Assembly: GCA_963829845.1 (NCBI GenBank)
Contig: CAWHKD010000027.1
Location: 17,085-81,084, forward strand
Reading direction: 5' to 3'
Origin: Gaiellasilicea sp963829845
GTDB taxonomy: Bacteria; Actinomycetota; Thermoleophilia; Gaiellales; Gaiellaceae
DNA length: 64,000 nucleotides
Of this stretch, positions 17,145-25,300 are shown piece after piece. The notes below the pieces were generated by a model. The model saw nothing but the letters and a program-made list of their open reading frames with translations. It searched no databases and was not told where the DNA came from. The position numbers were made by a program, and so were the translations under genes. Position 1 is the stretch's first letter; each line of letters starts with the position of its first letter.

Positions 17145-18683
17145 ATGCGGCTGCTCCGCCGCAACGTGGTCCTGATCTACGGCGTCTACGCCGCGACGCT
17201 CGTGTCCGGTCTGGTCGTCACGCCGATCATCCTCGGCGCCCTCGGCACCGAGCAGTTCGGCATCTGGGCGCTGATCGGCTCGATCCTCGGCTTCATCGGC
17301 CTGCTCGACTTCGGGATCGGACCGTCCGTGATCCGCTTCGCCGCGGAGCAGCGGGGACGTGGCGCCCGCGACGAGACGAGTGCGTTGACCTCGACGGCCT
17401 TCGCGATCTACCTCGGCCTGGCAGCCGTGACGATGCTGCTCGCGCTCGTCCTCGCGTTCGTGCTTCCGCACGTGGTCGAGATCTCGGACGAGTACGTGCG
17501 TGCGGCGCAGGTCGCCTTGCTCATCTCTGTCGGGACGTTCCTGATGCGCTTCCCGGTCGGTCTCTTCAGCTATCTGCTGGCGGGCCAGCAGCGGTACGAC
17601 GTGCTCAACATCGGGAACCTGCTCGGCTCGTTCCTCTACTTCGGGCTCGCGGTTCTCGTCCTGTACGTCGGCGACGGCGGGCTCGTGGCCCTGGCGGTGA
17701 TCACCGCGATCGTGACGGCGTTCAGGCTCTTCCTGCCGCTGCTGTGGCTCCGGCGTGAGCTGCCCGACCTGCACTTGCGGCGAAGCCTCGTCACCCGGCG
17801 TGAGGCGAGGGAGCTGCTCTCCTTCAGCTCGCGCAACATGCTGATCCAGGTCGCGTCGAAGGTCGTCTTCTCGACGGACGTAATCGTGGTCTCGATCATC
17901 CTCGGCAGCGTCGCGGCGGGGATCTACGGGATTCCGGCCAAGCTCTTCGCCCTCGCGTTCGGCGTCGGGATCGCCTCGACGACCCTTCTCTTCCCGCTCC
18001 TGTCCGAGCTCGAGGGGGCCGACGACCGCGAGCGGCAGGAGCGCTACCTCCTGGCGGGTGTCCGCATCGGCCTCGCGGTCGTCGTCGCGGTGGGGCTGCC
18101 GCTCGTCTTTCTGCCCGACCGCTTCTTGGAGGCGTGGCTCCCGTCCGACTTCGATGTCGACACGGCCGCGCCGATCCTGGCCATCCTCATGGTCAGCCTC
18201 CTCTTCGCGCAGCCCGGTCATCTGCTCGCGCAGTTCCTCGTCGCCCGCGGCCGGCACGGTCGGCTGGCCGTCGCGCGCCTTGCGACGGTGGCGGTCAACC
18301 TCCTGCTCTCGATCGCGTTCGCGCTCTGGGTCGGGATCTGGGGCGTCGCGGTCGCCACGCTGATCACGGAGGCCCTGTCCACGGTCGTCGTCCTGCCGTA
18401 CCTGCTGCGGCGGGAGTCCTCGGCCTCCGTGCTCGCGCTCGCGGCGGCGTGGCTGCGGCCCGTCGGCCTCGGCTTCCTCGCGGCTGTGCCGACGCTGATC
18501 GCGCTTGGCCGCCTGCTCGAGATCGACACGCTCGTGAGCTTCGTGGGCGTCGGTCTCTGCTGGCTCGCGCTCTACAGCGCGCTCGTCTGGCGCTTCGCCA
18601 TGCGCGACCAGGAGCGGCGGACGATCGGCGATGCGTTCGGCCGCGGGTCGACCGCCGTCGTCGAGGCCGAGCAGCCGCTCTGA
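17145..18683 (+). CDS. Wzx-type polysaccharide flippase
   Basis: This 512-residue protein has about fourteen hydrophobic segments, the size and pattern of the MOP superfamily exporters that flip undecaprenyl-linked repeat units. The N-terminal motif LGTEQFGIWALIGSILGFIGLLDFGIG is characteristic of Wzx/RfbX proteins; ELLSFSSRNMLIQVASKVVFSTDVIVVS begins the second half. It follows the glycosyltransferases by three bases and would translocate their product for polymerisation by the Wzy-like protein. The C-terminal tail is charged and cytoplasmic. Confidence 0.87.
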   Translation: MRLLRRNVVLIYGVYAATLVSGLVVTPIILGALGTEQFGIWALIGSILGFIGLLDFGIGPSVIRFAAEQRGRGARDETSALTSTAFAIYLGLAAVTMLLALVLAFVLPHVVEISDEYVRAAQVALLISVGTFLMRFPVGLFSYLLAGQQRYDVLNIGNLLGSFLYFGLAVLVLYVGDGGLVALAVITAIVTAFRLFLPLLWLRRELPDLHLRRSLVTRREARELLSFSSRNMLIQVASKVVFSTDVIVVSIILGSVAAGIYGIPAKLFALAFGVGIASTTLLFPLLSELEGADDRERQERYLLAGVRIGLAVVVAVGLPLVFLPDRFLEAWLPSDFDVDTAAPILAILMVSLLFAQPGHLLAQFLVARGRHGRLAVARLATVAVNLLLSIAFALWVGIWGVAVATLITEALSTVVVLPYLLRRESSASVLALAAAWLRPVGLGFLAAVPTLIALGRLLEIDTLVSFVGVGLCWLALYSALVWRFAMRDQERRTIGDAFGRGSTAVVEAEQPL

Positions 18684-18689
18684 CGGCCG

Positions 18690-19415
18690 TCAGCTCGCGC
18701 GGCGGAGGTAGCCCTTCGGATTGAAGGTGAGGTAGAGCTTCTCGCGGCGGCGATCGGAGGTGAAGTCCGGGTTGCCGCGGAGAAACTCTTCCGCCGCCTC
18801 CATCGGGCCCGGCCCGAAGTCGGGGCTCACCGGGTGGCCGTTGAGAATCGTGTCCTCGACGACGACATAGCTGCCGGGCGTCACGAGCGGCGAGTAGAGG
18901 CGCAGCTCCTCGAGCACATGCTCCTTGCGGTGGTCAGAGTCGAGCACGACGAGCACCGTTTCGGCTCCCTCCGCCGCCCGGCGGACGTGCTCGAGCGTCT
19001 CGGGCGCCACCGACGAGCCGTTGAAGTACTCGATCCGCGGATGCTCGGGCCGGTCCTCCTGCGGCTGCAGGTCGATCGTGAGCACCCGGCCGGTGCCGAG
19101 CAGGTCGAGGAGCGAGGCGAAGTAGAGGGCGCTGCCGCCGAACGCCGTCCCCGTCTCCACGATCAGATCGGGCCGCAGCTCGTGCAGCACCTCCTGATAG
19201 ATCCAGAGGTCGAGCGGGCACTTGTCGGTGCGCACGCCGAGCCAGCGGGTGTCGGCCCGGGTCTCGCCGAAGAGCGCGCCCTCGTAGTACACCTCGGTGA
19301 ACCGCTCGACGACGTCGCCGTGGAGCCGGCGCCTGAAGAGGGCTCGATTCACGAGGCGCCGAAAGACGTATGCCTCGTCCCGGACCAGGTAGACAAACGG
19401 CTTCGCGGACGGCAC
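18690..19415 (-). CDS. CmcI-like cephalosporin hydroxylase family protein
   Basis: The 241-residue protein resembles the CmcI/rhamnosyl O-methyltransferase family, which despite its name is a class I SAM-methyltransferase fold. Diagnostic parts are WLGVRTDKCPLDLWIYQEVL, LIVETGTAFGGSALYFASLLDLL, VLTIDLQPQ, VLVVLDSDHRKEHVLEEL and GSYVVVEDTILNGHPV. A sugar O-methyltransferase role is the likeliest in this setting. GTG 19415 was preferred over further upstream codons because TAAGCT lies 7 bases before it and the upstream translation is low-complexity. It is divergent from the phosphotransferase gene and convergent with the flippase gene. Confidence 0.82.
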   Translation of the reverse strand: MPSAKPFVYLVRDEAYVFRRLVNRALFRRRLHGDVVERFTEVYYEGALFGETRADTRWLGVRTDKCPLDLWIYQEVLHELRPDLIVETGTAFGGSALYFASLLDLLGTGRVLTIDLQPQEDRPEHPRIEYFNGSSVAPETLEHVRRAAEGAETVLVVLDSDHRKEHVLEELRLYSPLVTPGSYVVVEDTILNGHPVSPDFGPGPMEAAEEFLRGNPDFTSDRRREKLYLTFNPKGYLRRAS

Positions 19416-19422
19416 GGCGGCG

Positions 19423-19428
19423 AGCTTA
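19423..19428 (-). promoter_or_regulatory. -10-like TAAGCT for the CmcI-like gene
   Basis: TAAGCT on the minus strand ends 7 bases before GTG 19415 with no ribosome binding site, which fixes the start. Confidence 0.5.
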
Positions 19429-19487
19429 CACGCGTCTGGTCGCGTCGCCGGTATGCAGCCGCGGTCGGAATCGACCTGCCCTTCTCC

Positions 19488-19493
19488 TAGAAT
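19488..19493 (+). promoter_or_regulatory. -10-like TAGAAT for the phosphotransferase gene
   Basis: TAGAAT ends 7 bases before GTG 19501; no ribosome binding site lies between. The spacing favours GTG 19501 over GTG 19495 or ATG 19453. Confidence 0.55.
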
Positions 19494-19500
19494 CGTGTCG

Positions 19501-20991
19501 GTGCCATCCGAGCCCGCAGCTCCACCTCCCGTCGGCGTCGGACAGGAACAGGTCCGCCGAACGTCGGCGCCCACGGACCTCCGAGCCGGCACGCCGTATC
19601 TCTTCAAGAGCATTCCGCTTCGCAGTCTGATCCGGCGCATCGCGGCGATCGTCCTGCTTGCCGCACTCGATGCCGTCGGGCTCGCGCTGGGGCTCTACGC
19701 GGCCCTCGTGCTGCGGAGCCTCGTCTTCGGCGACCCGATCTTCTGGAACCTGCTCTGGGAGGCAGGCCCGGCGGAGTGGCTTCCGTTCCTCGTGCCGATC
19801 ACCTGGCTCGTGTTCTGGCAGGCGGGCCTCTACGCCGGACGGGAGCGCCGCGCCGGCGCGGGCAAGATCGCCTCTTCGATCGTGCTCGTGGCGGCGATCA
19901 CGCTCGCGTTCGGCTGGGGCACGAACTACGACTTCACCACCTCGGGCTTGATCCCGACGGCGTGCGTTACCTCGGTTCTGGCGATCGGGCTCCTCCGGGC
20001 GGCGTACGAGTCGATGACGCTCGAGCTGCAGCGGCTGCTGCACGTTCGCCGGCGCGTCCTGTTGGTGGGGGACGACGAGCACCTCGACTCGCTCGCGCGC
20101 GTGCTGACATCGTCGCGGCGGCTGCACGCGTACGACCTCGTCGGCTCGTTCTCGCCCGGGCGGGACGGCCCGCTGGCAATGCGGCTGGAGCAGGCGCGGC
20201 CGGACGAGATCGTCCTCAGCGAGGGCGGGTTCGACGAGGAGACCGTGCTCGAGCTCGTCGAGACCGCACACCGGAGCGGTGTCCGCGTCCGGATCGCACC
20301 CAAGACGACCGAGTTGCTGCTGCAGCGCGGCGAGTATGTGCCGGGGCAGGGGGTGCCGCTGTTCGAGCTCCAGCCGCCCGTGTTGGCAGGCACCGACTGG
20401 GCGCTGAAGAAGGCGTTCGATCTCGGCGTCAGCTTCTTCGTCGTTCTGCTCGGCCTGCCGGTGTGGCTGTTGATCGCGCTCGCGATCAAGCTCGATTCGC
20501 GCGGCCCCGTGCTCTACCGCGACCGCCGCATTGGCGTCGGCGAGCGTGAGTTCGGGATGCTGAAGTTCCGGACGATGGTGCAGGGGGCGGCGGAGCAGCA
20601 GGCCGTGCTCGAGGAGCACAACGAAGCCGGCGGCGCGCTCTTCAAGATCCGGGACGACCCGCGCGTGACCCGCGTCGGGCGGGTGCTCCGGCGACTCTCG
20701 ATCGACGAGCTGCCGCAGGTGCTGAACGTGCTCCGCGGTGAGATGAGCCTCGTCGGGCCGCGGCCGCTGCCGTTGCGCGACTACCGGCAGCTCGACGCGT
20801 GGCACCGGAAGCGCTACCACGTGCTGCCCGGGATCACGGGCCTCTGGCAGATCTCCGGGCGCTCGAACCTGACCTTCGACGACCTCGTGCGGCTCGACTT
20901 CTACTACATCGAGAACTGGTCGATCTGGCTCGACATCTCGATCCTCGTCAAGACGCTGCCCGCCGTGCTCGCGGGGCGCGGCGCGTACTAG
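19501..20991 (+). CDS. Polyprenyl glycosylphosphotransferase (WcaJ/CpsE type) chain initiator
   Basis: This 496-residue membrane enzyme transfers a sugar-1-phosphate from a nucleotide sugar to undecaprenyl phosphate, starting a glycan. Four or five N-terminal membrane helices lead to a Rossmann-like middle part (RRVLLVGDDEHLDSLARVL), then the bacterial sugar transferase domain: a membrane re-entrant segment, KLDSRGPVLYRDRRIGVGE, FGMLKFRTMV, RRLSIDELPQVLNVLRGEM, SLVGPRPLPL and PGITGLWQISGRS. All catalytic motifs are intact. It is divergent from the CmcI-like gene. One of two initiators in the window, so more than one polymer is probably made. Confidence 0.92.
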   Translation: MPSEPAAPPPVGVGQEQVRRTSAPTDLRAGTPYLFKSIPLRSLIRRIAAIVLLAALDAVGLALGLYAALVLRSLVFGDPIFWNLLWEAGPAEWLPFLVPITWLVFWQAGLYAGRERRAGAGKIASSIVLVAAITLAFGWGTNYDFTTSGLIPTACVTSVLAIGLLRAAYESMTLELQRLLHVRRRVLLVGDDEHLDSLARVLTSSRRLHAYDLVGSFSPGRDGPLAMRLEQARPDEIVLSEGGFDEETVLELVETAHRSGVRVRIAPKTTELLLQRGEYVPGQGVPLFELQPPVLAGTDWALKKAFDLGVSFFVVLLGLPVWLLIALAIKLDSRGPVLYRDRRIGVGEREFGMLKFRTMVQGAAEQQAVLEEHNEAGGALFKIRDDPRVTRVGRVLRRLSIDELPQVLNVLRGEMSLVGPRPLPLRDYRQLDAWHRKRYHVLPGITGLWQISGRSNLTFDDLVRLDFYYIENWSIWLDISILVKTLPAVLAGRGAY

Positions 20992-20993
20992 AG

Positions 20994-21191
20994 CTAGCTC
21001 CCGTCCGGCCAGCCGCCGCGGTGCAGCACCATCGGGTAGTGCGGCAGCATCCTGGTCGGATCCTCGAGCATGGCCGCGGTCTGCGCGAGGTACGGCTCGC
21101 CTGCGAGCGTCCAGCTCGCACCGCCGACGATGGGCATGTACTCCGGCATCGCGATGTCGGAGCGGCCGCGGCCGTCGATCGTGAACGCCAC
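20994..21191 (-). pseudogene. Small unidentified ORF or gene remnant
   Basis: A 65-codon frame (MAFTIDGRGRSDIAMPEYMP, ending HRGGWPDGS) with the GC-rich third positions of real genes here, on the strand opposite the flanking genes. The frame stays open upstream as ALSTLLSPVLV with no good start or ribosome binding site before GTG 21191. It looks like the C-terminal end of a larger lost gene, but no family is recognised. It occupies most of a 322-base gap. Confidence 0.35.
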
Positions 21192-21205
21192 GAGAACGGG
21201 TGAGA

Positions 21206-21275
21206 GGAGCGTCGAGAGGGCACACGCGCAGGCATGTCAGTCGCAGGTGTCGACTCTACGGCGCCCCGACGCTCC
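21206..21275. repeat. 9-bp inverted repeat and 9-bp direct repeat upstream of the CgeB-like gene
   Basis: GGAGCGTCG (21206-21214) and CGACGCTCC (21267-21275) are perfect inverted copies 52 bases apart. TACGGCGCC occurs twice, near 21257 and 21277. They lie between a gene remnant and the promoter of the CgeB-like gene; the role is unknown. Confidence 0.4.
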
Positions 21276-21300
21276 TTACGGCGCCTTCATCCCCGCTCCC

Positions 21301-21306
21301 TATGCT
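21301..21306 (+). promoter_or_regulatory. -10-like TATGCT for the CgeB-like gene
   Basis: TATGCT ends 7 bases before GTG 21314. The ATG inside the hexamer (21302) is in frame but is less likely to be the start under this reading. Confidence 0.5.
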
Positions 21307-21313
21307 GTCGGGC

Positions 21314-22528
21314 GTGAAAGCGCCGAAGATCCTCGCCGTTGCCTCGGCGGTCGACCTCGACTTCCGCTACGGCTGCACGCCCGCGTGGTGGCAGCTCTGG
21401 AAGGGCATGTACGAGGTCGGGACCGACCTGATCGTGACCCCGTATCGTGGCCGGCCCGTCGAGTCGCCCTGGTGGCGGACGGCGGCGAACCCGACGTGGG
21501 CCGAGGGCGAGAGCTTCGCAGCCGTGCGGGGTGGGATCGCGCGGCTGAAGGGCGACAAGTATCTGCGCCGGGCCGAGGAGTCCCCCGACGAGACCGTCTT
21601 CGACAAGGCCACTCGCGAAGCGATCTGGCGCTGGGTGACGCCGCGCTGGAAGCGGCATCTGACGAAGGTGCTCGAGCGCGAGAAGGACGTCGATGCGGTC
21701 GTCGTCTTCACCGTCCCGATGGCGCACTTCCGCGGCATCCCGACCTTCCTGCGCGAGCGCTTCGGCGTGCCGGTGATCTTCTACGACGGCGACGTGCCGA
21801 TGAGCCTGCCCGAGTTCGGCGGCATGGACACCGGCTTCAACTACTACCACGGCGCCGACCCGTCCGAGTACGACCTCGTCGTCTCGAACTCGGAGGGCGG
21901 ACTGTCGAGCCTGCTCGAGCTGGGCGCCAGGCGCGCGGAGGCGGTCTTCTGGGGAGCGGATCCGGAGTTCTTCGCCCCGAAGCCGGTCGAGAAGCTCCAC
22001 GACGTCTTCTTCTACGGCTACGGCGACAAGTTCCGTCGTGACTGGATGGCAGCGATGGTCGGCGAGCCGAGCCGGGCTGCGCCCGAGCTCGAGTTCGCAC
22101 TCGGCGGTCGCGATTTCCAGGGCGACACGGGCCGCGCCTGGCTCGTCGGCGACATTCCCTTCAATGCGTTCAACCAGGCGATCGCGGCCTCCAGGATCAA
22201 CCTCAACATCACCCGCCGCTCGCATGCGACCGTCCCCGCGTCGTCCTCGTGCCGGCCCTTCGAGCTCGCGAGCGCAGGCGCCGCGATCGTCTCCAACCCC
22301 TACGAGGGGATCGAGCGCTGGTTCGAGCCGGGGCAGGAGCTGTTGGTCGTCAACGACGCCGATGAGGCGCTCGCCGTCTACCGCGGGCTTCTGGATGATC
22401 CTGCGCAGGCGGAGGCGATGGGCGCGCGGGCGCGCGAGCGCGTCCTCGACGAGCACACCTACGCCCATCGAGCGCGGCAGCTGCTCTCGCTCGTCGGCCT
22501 CGGCGTCCCGGCAGGCGCGCGTGTCTGA
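21314..22528 (+). CDS. CgeB-like glycosyltransferase
   Basis: A 404-residue GT-B protein of the kind containing a CgeB/Glycos_transf_1_2 domain. The N-terminal half includes FRYGCTPAWWQLWKGMYEVG and VPVIFYDGDVPMSLPEFGG; the C-terminal half has DVFFYGYGDKFRRDWMAAM, ASRINLNITRRSH, SCRPFELASAGAAIVSNPYEG and a final helix with ALAVYRGLLDDPAQAEAMG. The conserved FE-AS-GA pattern replaces the E-x7-E of ordinary GT4. Acceptor and sugar are unknown. It overlaps the next gene by 8 bases and forms an operon with it and the DUF2304 gene. Confidence 0.8.
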   Translation: MKAPKILAVASAVDLDFRYGCTPAWWQLWKGMYEVGTDLIVTPYRGRPVESPWWRTAANPTWAEGESFAAVRGGIARLKGDKYLRRAEESPDETVFDKATREAIWRWVTPRWKRHLTKVLEREKDVDAVVVFTVPMAHFRGIPTFLRERFGVPVIFYDGDVPMSLPEFGGMDTGFNYYHGADPSEYDLVVSNSEGGLSSLLELGARRAEAVFWGADPEFFAPKPVEKLHDVFFYGYGDKFRRDWMAAMVGEPSRAAPELEFALGGRDFQGDTGRAWLVGDIPFNAFNQAIAASRINLNITRRSHATVPASSSCRPFELASAGAAIVSNPYEGIERWFEPGQELLVVNDADEALAVYRGLLDDPAQAEAMGARARERVLDEHTYAHRARQLLSLVGLGVPAGARV

Positions 22529-23246
22529 GCATCACCGCATTGCGATCGTTCCGGCCCGGAACGAGGAGGACGCCGTCGCCGGCGTGGTCGAGGAGCTGCG
22601 CGCTTTCGATCCGGAGCTCGACGTGGTCGTGATCGACGACGGCTCCGCGGACTCGACGGCCGCGCGTGCGGCCGACGCCGGCGCCGCCGTCGTCAGTCTC
22701 CCCTTCAACCTCGGTATCGGCGGCGCCGTCCAGACGGGCTTCAAGTACGCGCTCGCAAACGGCTACGACACGGTGATCCGGCTCGACGGCGACGGCCAGC
22801 ACGACCCGCAGCAGATCCCGAACCTGCTTTCGCCGCTCGAGCGCGGCGAGGCCGACGTCGTCGTCGGCTCTCGCTTCGCCGAGGGCGCCAGCGATTACAA
22901 GGCGCCCTTCGCCCGCCGCGCGGGCATCCGCTGGTTCGCTCACCTCGTCTCGCTGCTGACGCGGCAGAAGCTGACCGACACCACCTCCGGCTTCCAGGCG
23001 GTGAACGCCCGGGCGATCCGGCTCTTCGCGGCCGACTATCCGCACGACTATCCCGAGGTCGAGGCGGCGGTGATGGTCGTCCGCCACGAGCTGCGCATCC
23101 TCGAGGTGCCGGCGCAGATGCGCGGCCGCGAGACCGGACGCTCGTCGATCACGCTGCTGCGCTCTCTCTATTACGCGATCAAGGTGACGCTGGCGCTGCT
23201 CGTCGGCATGTTCCGCCGGCGCATCGTTCCCCTGGAGGAGTCGTGA
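22521..23246 (+). CDS. GT2 glycosyltransferase, dolichol-phosphate-mannose-synthase-like
   Basis: This 241-residue enzyme resembles polyprenyl-phosphate sugar synthases: IVPARNEEDAVAGVVEEL, VVVIDDGSADSTAA (UDP/GDP-binding DD), PFNLGIGGAVQTGFKYA, IRLDGDGQHDPQQIPNLL (DxD-like) and TDTTSGFQAVNARAIRLF. Members make lipid-phosphate sugars used by GT-C enzymes outside the membrane, such as the three GT39-like proteins here. GTG 22521 overlaps the previous stop by 8 bases; the next gene, DUF2304, is a frequent partner of this enzyme class. Confidence 0.88.
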   Translation: MSEHHRIAIVPARNEEDAVAGVVEELRAFDPELDVVVIDDGSADSTAARAADAGAAVVSLPFNLGIGGAVQTGFKYALANGYDTVIRLDGDGQHDPQQIPNLLSPLERGEADVVVGSRFAEGASDYKAPFARRAGIRWFAHLVSLLTRQKLTDTTSGFQAVNARAIRLFAADYPHDYPEVEAAVMVVRHELRILEVPAQMRGRETGRSSITLLRSLYYAIKVTLALLVGMFRRRIVPLEES

Positions 23247-23247
23247 C

Positions 23248-23607
23248 ATGGATCCCGTGACCCCGCTCTACGTTTCGATCGCGGCCACCGTTGCGTCGAT
23301 TCTGCTCATTCTGATCGTCCTCGAACTGATTCGGAGCCGGCGGCTGCGCGAGCGGTACGCGCTCCTGTGGCTTGCTACGGGTGTCGTGCTGCTCGTTCTC
23401 TCGGCGTGGCGCGGCGGCCTGAACACGATCGCCGGCTGGGTCGGCGTCACCGGCTACCCGCCCGCGGTCCTCTTCGCCGTCGCGACGCTGTTCATCCTCG
23501 CAGTGCTGCTCCACTATTCGACCGTGATCTCGAAGCTCGCCGACCAAAACGTGATCCTCGCGCAACGCCTTGCCCTGCTCGAGGAACGGCTCCAGCGCAA
23601 GCGCTAG
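23248..23607 (+). CDS. DUF2304 membrane protein
   Basis: A 119-residue protein with three hydrophobic segments (residues 7-27, 38-57, 70-92) and a charged C-terminal helix (LADQNVILAQRLALLEERLQ) likely to be a coiled coil. The pattern and the position after a GT2 polyprenyl-phosphate synthase fit DUF2304, thought to be an accessory of that enzyme; the function is unproven. It has a ribosome binding site (GGAGGAG, 23234-23240) inside the end of the preceding gene. Confidence 0.78.
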   Translation: MDPVTPLYVSIAATVASILLILIVLELIRSRRLRERYALLWLATGVVLLVLSAWRGGLNTIAGWVGVTGYPPAVLFAVATLFILAVLLHYSTVISKLADQNVILAQRLALLEERLQRKR

Positions 23608-24392
23608 GCCGGACGTGCGAGCGGCCCGAGCCGGGCGGCCAGCGTCGGGACGAGCAGCGGCAGCGACGCGACGAGAAGCACGTAGGCGGGGAACGCGGGG
23701 AGGAGAGCCCTGAAGAGCTCGCCGTCCGCGACCCCGATCCCCGGCTGGGCAGCGCGGAAGATGACGTAGCCGCCGAGCCAGCAGCCGAGCGCAACCGCCG
23801 CGGGCGGTGAGCGCCGCGCGACGGCGACGACGCCCGCGATCGGGATCCACTGCAGCAGCCGGTGGCTCCAGAAGTACTCCCGCAGCCCGGCCATGTTGGC
23901 TTTGAACGTGTTCAGCGACAAGTCCGGGACCGGCAGCCGCGAGAGCCAAACGACGGTGAGCGCAGCGAGGATGAGGCCGCCGGCCGCGATCGTCGGTCGG
24001 CGCCGCTCGAGGAGGAGGGCAAGAGCGGCGAGCAAGGCAACGCCCTCGAGGTAGCCGCGGTCCGGCGTGAGGCCGACCGCGAGCGGCAGCACGTTGTATC
24101 GCAGCGTGGCGTCGTAGCTCGCGAGGGTGAACAGCGGTGCGAGCCAGGGCAGCGCGACCCAGACGAGGAGCGTCCAGGCGCCGAGCGCCGGACCGGCGAT
24201 CCGCTCACCGATCCGCGACGCGAGCAGCAGCGAAAGCGGGCCGAGCAGGACGACGTTCACAAGCTCCCGGGCCCCGACCTCGATGTCGGCGCGGACTCCG
24301 ATCACGAGCGCGGTCAGCCAGTAGAGCAGAACTGCCGCTGCCAGCAGCTGCCACGGCCGCTCGAGCAGACGCCGCAGATCAGCGCGCTGCAT
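23604..24392 (-). CDS. Polytopic membrane protein of unknown function
   Basis: A 262-residue protein with about seven hydrophobic segments (first at residues 14-33, LLAAAVLLYWLTALVIGVRA). The lumenal-type loop LNTFKANMAGLREYFWSH and the C-terminal AYVLLVASLPLLVPTLAARL recall fragments of GT-C or O-antigen polymerase proteins, but no diagnostic motif is present. It is the last gene of a four-gene minus operon behind the GDP-fucose synthase gene, overlapping it by 14 bases, and overlaps the convergent DUF2304 gene by 4. Confidence 0.6.
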   Translation of the reverse strand: MQRADLRRLLERPWQLLAAAVLLYWLTALVIGVRADIEVGARELVNVVLLGPLSLLLASRIGERIAGPALGAWTLLVWVALPWLAPLFTLASYDATLRYNVLPLAVGLTPDRGYLEGVALLAALALLLERRRPTIAAGGLILAALTVVWLSRLPVPDLSLNTFKANMAGLREYFWSHRLLQWIPIAGVVAVARRSPPAAVALGCWLGGYVIFRAAQPGIGVADGELFRALLPAFPAYVLLVASLPLLVPTLAARLGPLARPA

Positions 24393-25300
24393 GTGCCGGC
24401 GCCTGCGCGCGGTACCAGGCGACCGTGCGCTCGAGGCCGTCGCGCAGAGCGGTCCGCGCCCGGAACCCGAACAGCTCCTCCGCGCGCGAGGCGTCGAGCG
24501 AGCGGCGCGGTTGCCCGTTCGGCATCGACGTGTCCCAGACGATCTCGCCCTCGAACCCGGTCAGTTCGGCGATCTCCTCGGCGAGCGATCGGATCGTCGT
24601 CTCCACTCCTGTGCCCAGGTTGACGCGGCTCCGCACCCTCGTAGGACTCCGCCGCCAGGACGAGCCCCTCGACGCAATCGTCGACGTAGAGGAACTCGCG
24701 GCTCGGCGAGCCGTCGCCCCAGAGGACGACCTCGCGCTTCGCGTCGACCATCTTCCGAATCAGGGCGGGGATCACGTGCGAGGTCTCGAGGTCGAAGTTG
24801 TCGCCCGGCCCGTACAGGTTCGCCGGCAGCAGGTAGGCCGTTCGCAGCCCGTACTGGTCGCGGTAGGCCTGGGCTCCCATCAGCACCGCCTTCTTGGCGA
24901 CGCCGTACGGCGCGTTCGTCTCCTCGGGGAAGCCGTTCCAGAGCTCGTCCTCGCTGAACGGCACCGGCGTGAACTTGGGATACGAGCAGACGGTGCCGGC
25001 GATCACGAGCTTCTCGACTTCGTGCAGGCGTGACTGTTCGAGCACGTGCGCGCCCATCATCAGGTTCGCGTACCAGTAGCGGCCGGGGTTGGCGCGGTTG
25101 GCGCCGATTCCGCCTACCTCCGCAGCGAGGTGGAAGACGAGGTCCGGGCGCGCGTCCGCGAAGAGGCGCGCCGCCGCGTCCATCGTCGTCAGGTCGTAGT
25201 CGCGCCGCCGCGCGGCGAAGACCTCATGGCCGTCGGCCTCCAGTCGCTCGCTGAGCCTGGAGCCGAGGAAGCCGCCGCCTCCTGTGACCAGCGCTCTCAC
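24379..25300 (-). pseudogene. fcl: GDP-L-fucose synthase, broken by a single-base insertion
   Basis: The family converts GDP-4-keto-6-deoxymannose to GDP-L-fucose. The first 225 or so codons match closely: TGGGGFLG (residues 6-13), AAEVGGIGANRANPGRYWYANL, GTVCSYPKFTPVPF, catalytic Tyr132/Lys136 in YGVAKKAV, YGPGDNF and GDGSPSREFLYVDDCVEGL. At about base 24625 the frame shifts: minus-strand gag-ccg is followed by one extra C before gtc-aac, and the expected EPVNLGTG continues in the next frame to the normal end at 24379. Correcting one base gives a full-length protein, so either the assembly has an indel or the gene is freshly inactivated. GTG 25300 overlaps the methyltransferase stop by four bases. 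Confidence 0.85.
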
